This document shows, one piece after another, positions 8,714 through 21,678 of a stretch of 64,000 nucleotides of DNA. The DNA comes from Hypomyces perniciosus (lineage: Eukaryota; Ascomycota; Sordariomycetes; Hypocreales; Hypocreaceae), in assembly GCA_008477525.1 (NCBI GenBank), contig SPDT01000004.1, positions 2,728,001 to 2,792,000 on the forward strand, in the 5' to 3' direction. Each line of letters opens with the position of its first letter. The first letter of the stretch is position 1. The position numbers and the translations under genes are program-made. The notes below the pieces were generated by a model. It saw only the letters and a program-made list of their open reading frames with translations, did not search any database and had not been told where the DNA came from.

Positions 8714-10123
8714 TTAGTTCTTGCGAGCACGGCCGCGTTTGGCTTTGGCCTTGGGAGCTGGCTTCTCAACCTCCTCGTCCGATCCGGTATTTTCGGGCTC
8801 AGGGGTGGGCTCCTTGGCCGCAGCAGGCTTGCGTCCCCTTTTAACAGGGGCCTTCTTGGCGGGAACCGGCTCTGGCTCTGGCTCCTGCTCTTCAACCTCC
8901 TCATCCTCACTCTCAGCCTTTGCTACCGCCTTGGGGGCAGCCTTCCGTCCGCGAGTTGCCTTGGCAGGCTTCTCCACTTCCTCCGTAACCTTCTGTTTGG
9001 CCTTGGTTACTTTCTTGGCACCCTTCTTCACAGGGACGGGCTCCTCGGGCTCCTCAGCTTCGGCCTTAGCCTCCTCCTCATCACTTTCGACCTTTGCCTT
9101 GGGTTTGGCAGCCTTCCTGCCCCCCTTTTTGACAGGGACAGGCTCCTCGACTTCCTCTTCGTCCTCGCTTTCAACCTTGGCCTTGGACTTGGGGACGGGC
9201 TTCCTGCTGCGCGAGGTGTTGGCCGTGATGGGCTCCTCATCATCTTCATCAGCCTTAGAGGCCTTTGCCTTCTTAGCCTTCTTGGGCTGAGGCTTATCCT
9301 CCTCATCATCGTCGGCCTTCTTCCTACCACGCTTGGCCTTCTTGACAGGAGCCTCGTCTTCATCAGAGCCCTACAAGGAATAAGCTACAGTGCGTATTCG
9401 GGGGAACATTCCAACATACCTGAGCAGCAGCAGCGGCTTTCACCTTGGCCTCCTTCTGCTTGGCAGTAAGGTGGATGCCTTTCTCTCCAGGTTTGTTCTT
9501 CTCAGGATCCTGTATTTGCGTTAGAAAATGACCAGGCTGAACATGGCAGGGAGAAACATACACCCTTGAAATCTTCGGCGTCAATGTGCCCCTGATCGAT
9601 ACAACGGCGAATCTTCTCCTGAAGATCTGGGCTGCCACTGCGAAACTATCAAAAGTCTGCCCAAAACTCGTAGGGCCATGCGAGACTCACCTCATCTCAT
9701 CATAGCCATCGATGGCACTGTAGTCGTAGTCTCCATCGCCTCCCTCGTTGCAAAGCTCCTGGAGACCAATGACTTGGGCTCCGGACACACAACCCCTGGG
9801 CACAATCAGCTTCGCGTTGCGAAAAAAGCACAAGATGGCGATAAAACTTACCAATGCTTCCAGCTCCAGGAGCCGTGCTCTTGAATTTCAACCCAGGTGC
9901 CAAATCTTATCTCGCCCTTGGTGATCTTCACGCCTTCCTTCTTGCACACGGTATCTTTGCAACCGGCGCGGTTGTTGGGGGAGATCTCTGAAAACAGGGG
10001 GGAAATTATCAGCATCCGTCGCCACGCTCAGAACCTGGCACCGGCAAATGTCGAGAAGCGCTCGCGACGAGCAGAGAGACAATCGATAAAAATAGCAGAC
10101 TGACCAATACGATACTGAGGCAT
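8714..10123 (-). CDS. PARP-type zinc finger protein with AT-hook-like repeats
   Basis: Six exons (10123-10105, 9987-9852, 9795-9691, 9637-9562, 9509-9420, 9370-8714) give 360 residues. The N-terminal 100 residues resemble a PARP-type zinc finger: MPQYRIEISPNNRAGCK, a TKGEIRFGTW core and the HGSWSWKHWGC motif with the His-x2-Cys ligands. This domain senses DNA breaks. The C-terminal 240 residues are strongly Lys/Glu/Pro-rich. They hold repeated KRGRK, TRGRK and KKGGRK blocks, each followed by an acidic spacer, resembling AT-hooks. The protein is probably nuclear and DNA- or nucleosome-binding. No PARP catalytic domain is encoded. It sits next to the ATR kinase gene, both DNA-damage related, on the same strand, but each seems to have its own promoter. 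Confidence 0.85.
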
Positions 10124-10859
10124 CTTGTCTGCAGAATGGAGGAAGAAATGCGTTCAGATAGATGATGAAAATGAAACGAAATGAAATAAAGGTGACGATG
10201 CAGAGAACTCGTGAGATCTCTGAGTATTTCGTATGGCGGTCGCAAACCGGCAAAGGCGACGCAAACGTCCGCCCTTCAGTCAGAATCCTCACAATAATAT
10301 CCTTCAGTGCCGCACAGTCAACGATACCGCGAAATCTGCAGATTCAAAGCCGCGAAGAGAGACAGACGGAAATAATTTTGGGCGGAGAGAAACGGCACCA
10401 AATTTGTAGTTGGGAGGAGGAGAGAGAGAGATGACGGTCAGTTGGCAATCTGGAATAAAAGTAGGTGGCGCGTGTCGCGCGTCCGTCACTTCCACCCACT
10501 AAAAAAAAAGCCTAGGCTGCCTGGCAAGCAGCTCATTTCGCTCGTTTCCACCTTTTCACGCCATACTGCCTGGAACAGTGACAGTGACAGACGACTTTCT
10601 TAGCAAACAATGCAGCAGGAAAAGTGTTTGATGGCAGTTAAATGTTCAAAGGCCCAGGAGTTTGTTCTCATGTTTTGTGAAAATTTCCAGTGAATGCAGC
10701 ATGTGTGCGTAAATCAATGCAGATATCCTCGTTCGCAGAATACACTATTAGGTCCACGTTCGGACAACGACATCGCCTTACATGAATGATGCTTCATCCC
10801 TTTCGTCCATCCGTTTCCCTATAACTCCCCGTAAAATCACAATACATAACCGGTCTGTT
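10124..10859. other. Intergenic, zinc finger gene promoter and ATR 3' end
   Basis: 736 bp with no recognisable gene. It carries the 5' region of the minus-strand zinc finger gene and the 3' flank of ATR. Confidence 0.4.
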
Positions 10860-13800
10860 TCATAAGAACGGACACCATCCAATGTACATTGCCGTCAGAT
10901 TTCGCGGGTCGACCGCCTGTTTGATCAGCTCCTCCACCTGTCCTTCTACACTCAACGGAATGCTCTCGTTTGGCAACAATCCCTTGACCTTCCTCTTGAT
11001 GCTATCCACCACGCTCTGCGGCTGCAGCTTGACGCCAAAGTCACTTCTCTTGGACGCTCGCTTATCTTTCTGCAGGTCCAGCGTGGGGTCGTAAATGAAG
11101 GCCTCCAAAATGGTCATCAGCGTTTCCTCCTGCTGCCGCAGAATGCTCAGTGTCAATTCAGATGACTTTCGGAATGGTCCCTCATAGCCATAGATTCCCA
11201 TTGCGGCCACCATGTTGTGCGTGAGGCGGAAAGGGACGCGTTCTGGTTTCGCAAAAGTGAGCCCCTTGTCAAACAGGCAGTTGAAGTCAACGTGAAAGAC
11301 GCCTCCACTGCCCTCCTCAAGATTGACATTCTCGCCGTGTCGGTCGCCGAGACCAAGGATCGTGCCTACCATAGACATGACAGCACACGACCGTGTATAC
11401 TTCAACCGCGCACTGAACCATGCTGATGGGTTCGGGAATTGCTGGATGAACCAGACAGGAAGCATTGGAGGGAACCGCCCAAGCACATCGTTTGTAAATA
11501 TTCCAATCTTGCTCTCCGATGAAGATGCTTCTTCCATGCGCTGCTTCAGCATACTGTAGTCAGGATGAATCTTCTGTGATGAGTAGAGGTTCAACAGGAT
11601 ATCTCGCATTGTCTTGATTCCAGGCACCCATTCGATGATGCCGCATTCCTCATTCAGAGGCACCACGGCGTAGGTTCGGATGTACAGCTGTCGCTTGCTG
11701 GACTCTGCGTCCCGTTTCAAAGACCGGTTAATGATTCCGTTGAACTCCATCAACCGTTGGTCAGTTCGAAGATCATCCTTTGGTTTGATGAGAAGCATGT
11801 ATTTCTTGCCATCGCTACCCCTGGCTGTCAGCCGCCTCGGTTTGGCCAGAGAGCTCAGCACCAGGACATCGTCCAAGAAGCAGTCTATTGAGACCACATC
11901 TCGTGAAAACGCCTTGTGTTTCTTCACGTGCTCGGAGACCGCTGGTAGCGTCGGCGTGAGAGAGCTCTCCACCGGCACAACCAAAGGGCAAGGTGTGCAT
12001 TTGTGGTTGAAGCGGAGATCCTTCGTCAGACTAGCAGTAACCGTCTTGTTGCCGTGGAAATCACCATTGTGGCAAGCCAGTAGCAGTTGTTCCGCTAGCT
12101 TTTCACCCGCTCTAATGAGGTATTTCAGGTCAAATGAAGCACCATCTACCTTCCTCGACACACTTCTAAGCGTCTGGAGAATTTGCGTTCCTCGGGCTTT
12201 GCGTTCCGATACTTGTCTTGTAGTTATGATGCCAATCAGACTCCATAGTGCCTGTCGTGGGTGAGCTTCCACAACCTTGACGATAATATGTGTCAATCGT
12301 TCAATGACGTTTGCGTTGGGGTGGGCAATCCGGGCTACGATTTGTGGCAACGCCGTGTAAAAAATGTACGCTGGCAGACGATGTATATATTTGTCCAAGA
12401 ACGAATGCAAAAGACTGAGTTGCTCCAGTCGTCTCTTGTGCAGCTCCCTGGACAGAGATACCTTTCCCTCTGGCGCCTTATCAACCTGTGCTCCAAGGTC
12501 AAGCCAAAGTGTGAGGATCCTTGGCAGGGTTTGGTACAAGTACTTGGTTCCGGAGTTGAGGGATCTGACGTAGTTCTCAATAACAAGTCTGGCAATCTCG
12601 CCTGTAACGTAGTTGTCACTCTGGTCATCCACCTTCAGTGGCTGCTCCGATTCGAGTATCTTTTTGTAATGGCGACCGAGATAGTAGTGGCCCTTCTCCC
12701 AAGTAGAGAAAGTTTTCGGTGGTTGTTGGTATTTCTCGCGAAGAGCACCGGCATGTGTCTGACCCGCAGCATCCAGCCATTTTGCAAGGAGAAGTTGTGC
12801 GCGGGCAGTAAGCAATTTTTGATGTGAGCTCAGTTTGTTAGCCGACTCTGCGCTGGCACTGACTGACGGCCCAGTCTGTGTCATAAATTTATTCTGTTCG
12901 ATTGCACCTTGAAGCATCTGGATTGCTTTGCGGTGGTGTGTATCCCTCCACAGCAATTTGGCGTTTTCGATAGTGGCCGCATCGTCGCCAAGCTGAGACG
13001 CATGCAAGACCGCATTGAATGACTGATGCAGAGAATTCGTCTTCCGGGCAAGTCGGGAACTAGCTAACCATAGTCCGGAGATGTCAAGATCAGAGAATGT
13101 CGGTCTGTAGACTTATTAGAAAAACATATTGATCACTGTGATCATGTACTTGACTAACCGTATGAGCTCCATAGCTGCCCTTCGGATGCCCAAGATGTAT
13201 TGCTTGTCGTTGTAGTATGCCCCGATAATTTCAAGCCGACCGTCCAGGAGTGCTGTGATCTTGCTTCGCTCCTCTTCATTGACTGACCTTGCGCCAACGA
13301 TAATCTCTAGGTCTGTCAAAACGTGACACTTGAGCATAATGTCATGTGCAGCCTGCAATGAAACAGTTGATGAGGGGGTCATCGATGAGGCGATGTTCTC
13401 CCTCATTTCTCCGACTGTCTTTGCGAAATTCTCATAATTGCAATTCCTGTGAAGAGACTCAAAAAGTGCCCCCAGTGAAATGTTAAAATCTTCAATGACG
13501 TTGCCCTGAAATCTGTTTGTAAACTTGGTCAGATTTCCCCATCGACCCGTCACCCAGGCAGCCTCAACTGCAAATGACATGATCTTGTTGTCACTGAACG
13601 AATCAGTTCGCATACCCTCAACGTGGTTTAAGAGCACGTCTATTCACGTTAGTTCAGTCTTACGCACAAGGCTATAGTTACTAACCGTGTTGGCCGGCCT
13701 GTTTGAGGCAGTTGAGCAAGTCGATCTGGACATCGACGTTGTCAGGCTTTTCGGCCAGTTGCATCTCGTACCAAGTCTGCGCTGCTGTCCACCGTCCCGC

Positions 13801-16800
13801 TTTCTTGTGGCTTAGAATCTGCTGGTTAATGTCAAGGACGTGAAGATGAGACGAGATGCCCTCTAGGCCATCGGGTTCGTCGATATTCGCATATATATCC
13901 TGTAGTTGTTGCAAAAGACGTGTCCGGTCGCCTGGGTCTCTCTTTGCTTGTTCCATTTTTTGAGCATGTTGCTCTAAATGGAAGAGTGCCCTAGCATATT
14001 CGTTACAGTCGATAGCCCGCTGTGATATCAGCTCGGCAGAAATCCCATCCAATCGCTTTTGAATCCTAGACACACTCTCTTTGGCGGCCCCAGACAGTCG
14101 GCCAGATCGCTTGGTGTGAACCCATCTCATAGCATAGTCTAGGAAGCGAAACACAGCCTGGCAGATGGTTAGAGCAGGACTTCAACAACAACGTGTACAT
14201 AACTTACATGGCACAGCCGTTTCATATCTTCCTTTTCTTGATAGGACGCGTCTTCCGATGGTTGATGCTGCAGTATACTTGTCAATTCGCCCAAGACTTG
14301 ATCTTTCTCTGCCTCGCTGCTCCTAGAACCTAGGAGAACGTGTAATACAAGATAGGGGAGCAAAAACTCCGCAGTCGACAGGTCTTTGACTCGTATAACT
14401 CGAGTGAGGGGCTCGAAGATCATGTCAGCAGGGAGAGTCTGTCCCTTGCGCAAGAGATCGAGAACGAAAGCTCTGAGCCAGTTCCCGTATAGCTTCCCAG
14501 GATGGAATATAGGATATTCCACGGCTGACGGATTCATGGGAGCCACCATGTATTTTGAATTGAGAAATGGCGTGACCACTTCTCGAACGTTCTCAGGCAG
14601 AAACATCCATTTTCGATGGATATCGCTTCCGGTAAGCACCCCAGAAGCTTGCATAGCACAGGCAGCCCGAATTTCGCATCTATCGAGCAGTTCTTGCATG
14701 GCAAAAGAGAGAAACCCTTGAAGCTTCGTATCAGTGGTGGACAAGAAGGAGGGTACCAGAACTTCCTGCAGGAGGAAAAGCGAAAATTCTGTGGCTTCGT
14801 CCATTGCCTCGAAGTTATCCAAAACGACAATTGATCGCTGCTCTCGTACAGCTTCGATCTGATTGGAATCCAGACAACCGATTAGGCCAACACACTCGAC
14901 ACATAACCGAGTTATATCAACTTGAACATCATTGTATTTACATGCACAATCGAGAAGTGCCCTCAAAAGTGTCGTAATAACACTGTCTGGCCGCTGGCTG
15001 ATGGCAGAAGTGTAGAGAGCACTCTGGTTGCCTCTGAGGTAAGGCACCAAGTCGGTTAGTGCTTGATGAACGACGCCCGAATAGTCGTGACCAATTCTCA
15101 GAGCAAACACCTCTAGCGCATCTTCTGCAGTCTGTACAGGCCGAAGCGCATTCAGCCTTGTTTCTATTTCGCTCAATTGAGAAACATGGGAAAGCGATGG
15201 TAGGTATGTGATGTATTTCTCCACAACAGACTCGTACTTCTGTAGGAGGTGATCAAGCATATTTTTGGCTATAGTAATGCTTGATGCGTTCAGTGCAGAC
15301 CAGTAACGGTTGACGATGAAGAAGGTTGTTTCAAGGAGCGCATCAACATCCTCTGTATCGAAATTTTTCAGCATCGCAGCCCAACAGGAAATAGCCGCTT
15401 CGCGCAGTGAGTCCTGCGATGCAGCAAATAAAAGACAAGCGGATATCTAGAGTTCAGTAAATATGGGAGAGGTACTGGTCCATAAACATAATGACATACC
15501 TGCGGCCGAGCAACCCTAGCATACGCTTGGCAAACCTTGATCATTTCTTCCATTGCACGGATGCAACTTCGCTGTTCCATCACGGGTGGGTGAATCGACA
15601 CCGAGTCATTAATAACATCCGTTAGACGGGCCATCAGTCCAAGAATGTATGCCTGCAGGAAACGACCAACTATGTTCCCTTTCTTATGTTTCGTCTCCTT
15701 GCTGGATCCCAGTATCATAGTTGCCATTGTCGACAATGCTTTGTGAATCTGCGCCTTGTTAGATTGCATCCTGGTGAACCACTGTCTCGGGCACGAACCT
15801 GTCGTTTACGAGAACCATCAGCCTCTGCGGCCGCCTTCAGCAGTTCTATAGCAGTCAACACTGGTTCGGACTGAATTATATTCGAGAGAGTAAGTGAAAG
15901 AAAGTGCGGAGACATCGCGTTTAGACGAGACTTGGCGAACTCCTCAATGTCCTCGGTTTCTTGTGTCATCAACAATGACAAGATGGCTGCCATGTTGGGA
16001 TTGTCCACCAGTGGTAACCAAATCTCTTTTTCATGGCGGGCTTCCGCAATTTTCTGAATGACATCTATGCGTTTATCGAGCACAAGCCAGGGAAGTGCAT
16101 GTGTTTGTATCAAAAGAAGGAGCTCATTGACAGTTATTTGAAGCAGTTCCGCGATTGCTCGACTTCTTTGTGGACGCTGGACCATATCTTTGGTCGCCAT
16201 GTAGGCAAGACTCTTCCAGAAAGGCTCGAAAAGACGACGAGGTGTGGTCCTGCGGGCCTCAGCAAGGTTCAGCAGCTCATTGAAAGCAAAAGCTGACTCG
16301 ATATTATTGCTGCTCCCCAAATATTCAACAAGCTTGATTAGAACCAAATTTAGCTCGTCTTCGGTTACAACTCTGCCAAGCTGACCCCAAGCCATGATTC
16401 GTGTCTCAACCAAGAGAGGCTGATCTGTCTCTGATGTTGATCGTAGGAGGGCGATTGAATTCTTTCTATTGCGGGAAAGTAGCTCATCGTTTATATAGCG
16501 AGTGGGCTTTTGCGGCATGAAGGCCGTCAGAGTTCTCCCGGCTGCAACCCGAAGCTCCCTTACAGAGCTGTTCAATGACTTTAGACACCATTGTCCCAGA
16601 CTTGAAGTTTCAAGGTTGAGGAAGGCTGTATCTTCACAATGCAACACCAGTCTCCTCAGTGCGATCATAGCCGCAACCCTAGGTCGTCTAGATTCCAGAA
16701 AGGCGCCAGCGTGAATCAATTTCGAAAAGATCAATCTGACTTCGCTTTTTGCGTTATTTGAAGAAGCTACTGGTGTGGAAGGAGCGCCGCCTTCACATAC

Positions 16801-18579
16801 CGAGCACTCGACAGAAGCTGGAAACGGTGCCTGTGATGTAGTTGTTCGGACAGAGTTGTCAGCGATGCAGCAGATTCGCGATAAGAGATCAATGACTAGA
16901 CATTGGCTGGCTTGGTCACACTTCCCGTACCCATCCCTGCGATTTTGTCAGAACGATGAGCATCATCAAGACCTTAAATACTGACAAGAAAACCTGTTCG
17001 AACATAACGATATCGTCATCCGAGGACTGGGCAACTTTGAGGACATCGAATATACTCTGTGTAACCAGAGGTAAGAAATCCGACGTCTCCTTTGAGATCT
17101 TTCGCTTCTTCGTAGCATTGGTGGCTTGGCTCAGTTGTTCATGATTGAGGCCTAATTCCTCAACACATCTGCGCACTTCTTCGTCATGAAATTTTGAGGG
17201 ATGCATAGTTTCATGGAAAGTTTGCTGTGATGGGGAATGTATGACTTGTCCGAGCAGCATCGTGCATCTCCAAATGTCTGTGTCCTCTCCGATTGTGGAG
17301 TATTGCGATGACAGCAAAGTAAGTTCCTGGACGAGCTTCGACGCCGCCATTCGGCCTGTTGAGTATGACTTTAAAGAAGCTTGTGCAATAGCTAGTAGAG
17401 CTATGCAACAGGATGATCTAGTCGTTTCGCCATTCGGCTCCACCTGGACCAGTTCATCAGGGAAAGATACCATTTCGCTACACAGTAAAATAAGAAGCGC
17501 ACATGCCTTGTCCTTGAGTGAAGGAACTAGGTCATAGTCGCCAACAGAGGCTTTTATCACATCCAATGTCATATTAATAAGAGGTATGGGCGAACTGTGG
17601 GAACTCACTTCCCATCTCTTCTGGATGTGACGCAAATCCAGACAGGCGTCCATCAGCCATGGTCCATTTTCCACCAACGACATACCACACGAGAACGCAG
17701 GGTCCTGGGAAGTCAACGGGTACGCCAGAACTCTGGCTAAGCTTGATGCTTGTCGTAGAGCTTGAGAAGCGAAGGAAATAGAACATGAGATACGTTTGGC
17801 CATGTGCTGATGGTCTTTGTCTAGGATTTGGTCCAGAGCGAGAGATGGGGGGAGCTCCAGGTTCATGCGCACATCTGTATGGGAGGGAGCTAGGGATGGA
17901 TTTTGGAGATGATCAAGGATTGCTACAGTCACATTAGCCCTCGCCTCGCACAACAACAAGGGAACATACAGGTCAAAGATGCCCGCAAGTACAGCCCCAA
18001 GGACGGCGCTAGCTTCCACAGCGCTCCAGTTCGTGCAACGGCAAGGAGAACATATTGTAGGAGCCCTTCCATCAAACTCTCCAGCTCAATGCATAGGGAG
18101 TGTCCCAAGACTCTTAGCAGCTGGGGAAACAGCCAAATCCACAACGGTTCTTGCCCCCGAAACAAAAGCCCATGGCTATCGCTCCTATAGTCAAGTACAG
18201 ATGGGGTTTCTTTGATTGTAAACTTCAAGAAATTAAGGGTCTTCAGCAACTCTTTTTGTACATATGCTCGGTCTGGGAATGGGTCGTCGAGTCTGATGCC
18301 TTCAAGAACAACTCGGCAGTACACGTATATGAGCATATGATTGTGCTCAATTCGATCGTTCGACGATTTGAGAAGATCCGGATTGTCTTTTACACGTTGA
18401 ATTATGGCAAACAGCCCTTTGAGTTCACTGTTTTCGTCGGATCGGGAAATCTTGGAGGACGTCGAGATGTCTTCAACCAGCTGCGCGGCTAAGGTGGAAG
18501 GAGGCGGACCGCCTTCGCCTCCATCAGCAGCCATTCCGGCGCCCCCCCTGGAAATCAGGTTTTCTGTTGGGGCCCTCAT
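10860..18579 (-). CDS. MEC1: ATR/Mec1 checkpoint kinase (PIKK family)
   Basis: Eight exons: 18579-17970, 17922-16986, 16936-15799, 15748-15500, 15446-14208, 14157-13686, 13639-13159 and 13104-10860. They join in phase through seven introns of 46-54 nt and give 2456 residues, the usual ATR length. The kinase phosphorylates checkpoint targets after replication stress or DNA breaks and acts in the nucleus with a Ddc2/ATRIP partner. HEAT-like helical repeats fill most of the protein and a FAT region precedes the kinase. The kinase domain (about 2130-2400) shows MLLIKPKDD (ATP lysine), the catalytic loop GLGDRHGEN and the metal-binding HVDFN. The last 33 residues are a FATC domain ending MYIGWCPFL, typical of ATR. 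The Aspergillus orthologue is uvsB and the Neurospora one mus-9. The start could also be the Met 15 codons downstream (18537). Confidence 0.96.
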
Positions 18580-18894
18580 TCATCGCGTGTCGCGCATTGG
18601 TGACGGCGTGTGCTGAGTTTGGGCGGCCTTGAAGAAGTCAAGATGGAAACGAAGTTGGACGCGACAGGAACGTTGCGGGCCGAACGCGACATCACGTGAT
18701 GTAGCCCGTGATGCCAATTAACGGTCCGACTTCTTGGGATGAAGCCTTCCAAGCTTACTACAATGATCGAGATAATTATGTACAGCAACAAAACACATTT
18801 CCCATTGTCTCAGTTCCCTTTGTCCAATAAAATATGCTCATCTTGTTATGCATACCGCACACTGATAGCATCATGTGTCACTCCTATCGCAAGG
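18580..18894. other. Intergenic, ATR promoter
   Basis: 315 bp between the Hsp70-like gene end and the ATR start. No gene is seen. Confidence 0.4.
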
Positions 18895-20857
18895 TTAAAT
18901 CTGTCGCTTCAGATCGACCCATCTGTGCTTACAAACGAACAAGATTAACTCACCTCCAAGCTTCACAGTATATGTTATCATGGCGGATCGATAACTGGCT
19001 TCGATTACTCCAACTAAGCAGTAATATCGATGCCAGCCCATCTTCTTCTTTCCAGCAGCAATTTTTACCGACTTTGGTATCTTATCCAAATCTAGCGACA
19101 ACGTGGCAACGCGTCTGGTGGTAGGAGTGACGTGTATGGGCGCTCCGTCGTCATCCCCGTTGCTGTAAATATCGATTTCTGTTTGCGGATCATGGCCCAT
19201 GAAGACGGGGATGTCGCATTGGTACTCAATTGTGGAGGGTTTTCCCTCAGGGTACGACTGACCCTGATATGGTGTCACCATGGTATTAGGAAGCTTGGAT
19301 GACGGCCTTGCTTACCTTGCGGATGAACCAGCACATTTCTATGACAACATGCTCCCCTTCCTTTTCAGACCAGAATCTGTGGCCATGGTCAGCTTTATAA
19401 AAACGAGCCTTTACATTGTCACCCACTTTTCTTTGGGATCATGTTTTGTTTGGTCGTATTTGGTCAGCAAGCAAGTGCCATACGATCGTCGAGCAACCCG
19501 AGAGGCGATCCCTACTCCAGCATGCTTGGGTTGGTATTGGCTAAGGCCATAGATCATAGCCCCCTTCACCACTGCTGTTACGCCATTCTCTGGCTGAAGA
19601 ACTCGAACGCAGGGGGCGATGGCATCGCGAACACGATGCTTGAGATATTTGCTCTGGCCAAATCCCCCGACCAGGATAACGGCCGCCACATCATCGCCCG
19701 CCATTGAGATCTGCTCCTTGATGAGGCATATGATGTCTTTCATGATGGGGTCCCATATCCTATTGATCATCTCGTCTTGTGATATTGTGAATCGATTTCT
19801 TCTGACACCAAGAGATGAGTCGACTTTTAGTGTAAGTGGTTCGCCCTTTGGATAGAAATCCTTCTTGAACTGCGGACCATGAGACTTATCCGCAAGATGT
19901 AGGGTATTTTTTCGCGATGTACATACCGATTCAAATTCGTTTATGGCAAGGACAAGTCGCTCATCGGTCCAATATTTCTCAGTGTGGGCTTGCTTCAGGA
20001 AACGCCGAAACCTCATGTTGAGCATCGAAGACCCACACTTGCCGCCGGTACCTTCTGTTACCTCCTTGACCTCCAACGGGTATTCTCTCGTGACTTCGTA
20101 CGTTATGAGATCTACGGTGCCTCCTCCAGCGTCACAGACCACGAATCTCCGGCCAACCTGCAACACGGAAGGGCTGAGGTATTTGACTGTGTATAGTGCT
20201 GCTGCTTCCTGCAGATGGTTAGCAAAACTGCGTATTTGGACGCTGCGTGGAGACCAACAGGCTCCGTTATCAACCTAATTCTCTGATCCCCGCAAAATCC
20301 TGCCATCGCCGCTGCTCGTTCTGTTGCCTGTTTCGCAGTATTGGACCAGATCGCAGGAACTGTGACGACAAAGTCCATAGGTGTCGACCGTACTACACTA
20401 GGTCCCAGCTTCCTCTCCAACACACTGATGAAGTGTGTGTGGAGACATGATAGGTATATCTTGGTTAGCTCCTGGGCCGACTCTCCGTCCTTCTTTGTCT
20501 TCGATGGTTCATCGAGTTTCCTATGGGGATGGAAATTAGTCACTGGCTTCGCGTGGTTTCTAAAGCGACTGACAGTTTGAAGTATCTACTTCGCTTGGCG
20601 GACTCTGGAATCTGAAATCCCCATTGCCAACCAGAGGCTACTTTTCGCAGCTCTGTTGGGACCTTGGGGCTGCTCTGGGACGAGCTCACTGATGGCCAGT
20701 CCGATAACACGTGCTGGATATCCGGCTAAAGGCTTTTAGCATTGCAAGGAAACATCTGGAGATAATACCAACTTACTCGGGTTGTCTCTGCCCAAGCGAC
20801 GCCCGAAAAAGTGGTACCGAAGTCAATCGAAACGACGATTTTTCTTTTCTCACTCAT
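18895..20857 (-). CDS. Hsp70-like ATPase domain protein
   Basis: Six exons (20857-20777, 20725-20574, 20520-20259, 20208-19427, 19376-19316, 19263-18895) give 568 residues. The N-terminus MSEKRKIVVSIDFGTTFSG holds the phosphate 1 loop of the actin/Hsp70 fold. VVCDAGGGTVDL is phosphate 2 and VILVGGFGQSKYL the adenosine motif. This is the fungal group of Hsp70-like proteins that keep the nucleotide-binding domain but not the canonical substrate-binding domain. The 195 C-terminal residues are not DnaK-like and there is no EEVD tail. Such genes are multicopy in filamentous fungi, their role is unclear, and some relatives lie near NLR genes. The exon 4 donor is taken as GTGGGT at 19426 because it alone keeps phase. 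Confidence 0.88.
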
Positions 20858-21678
20858 GGTCACGGCCGAAATGGATAAATTGCTACGACGAGCATCTTAT
20901 GGTGATGTCAGCATCGGAAAGTCTCAGTAAGTGCCTATAGAGCTCACAAGCAGCCTTGATTTGGATAGATGGGTACACTGCGTGCGTTGCCTTGGGGGAC
21001 ACTTATCGTCCCAACGTGCCAGAACCAGGGTAACGGATCATTTACCATTGACCTTAATGCCAATAGGAGGTGCCGAATAGTTCTAGACAGGCTCCGCTAG
21101 ACACCGCATTCAAAGCAAGACAAGCCAAGGATGCTTGTACTGACCGATAAAAGCTTTGGGACACCTCTCTATGCACATACAATTGGTCCAAGAGTCATTC
21201 CATGTAAGTCAGCTCCTACTGGTTAGTTCCCCAAGCCTGCATGCACGTAACCAATCGTAAAACCCTGTCATCACGCATGTGGTGGAGCCCAACGACAGGT
21301 CTGTTTTGGGCATGAAGAAACCAGTCACAGACCACAAATCAATGCTACTACTATGGGTCCAAGACACATCCAACTCATTTTACAAGCCTACAGCTTGGGC
21401 CTTGGTCAGACAACGCACTGGTGGGTTTTTCGGAACCCAAGCCAAGTGAGACTGTGTGGACCCATGCTGTTGCCAGTCCAGCTCCTTCAACACCCCTCGG
21501 ATTATCGAGAAGGGGACTGGAGGAGATGCATCGTTGGAGCTATATGATGTGACATCGAGAACTGCGAGCGATCGAAACATGGGAAAATCCACTTGCCGCT
21601 TCAATGATTTCGTCCCTCACCCGCCAAAAAACACCTTATTTCGAGATTGTTCAACTGAGAAACGATTCCAGAGAAACT
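20858..21678. other. Divergent intergenic region
   Basis: 821 bp between two divergently transcribed genes. No gene, tRNA or clear regulatory motif is recognised. Confidence 0.4.

Noticed and set aside
8633..9469. 278-codon plus-strand Leu-rich frame
   Set aside because: It is the complement of the Lys/Glu-rich tail of the PARP-finger gene, and Leu/Phe runs arise from the reverse of Lys/Glu codons.
11680..12264. 194-codon plus-strand frame within ATR
   Set aside because: Antisense to a conserved part of the kinase gene, with no motif.
15715..15800. Frameshift or pseudogene in ATR near exon 3
   Set aside because: A 50-nt intron (15798-15749) with a CTAAC branch and CAG acceptor restores the frame and the family sequence.
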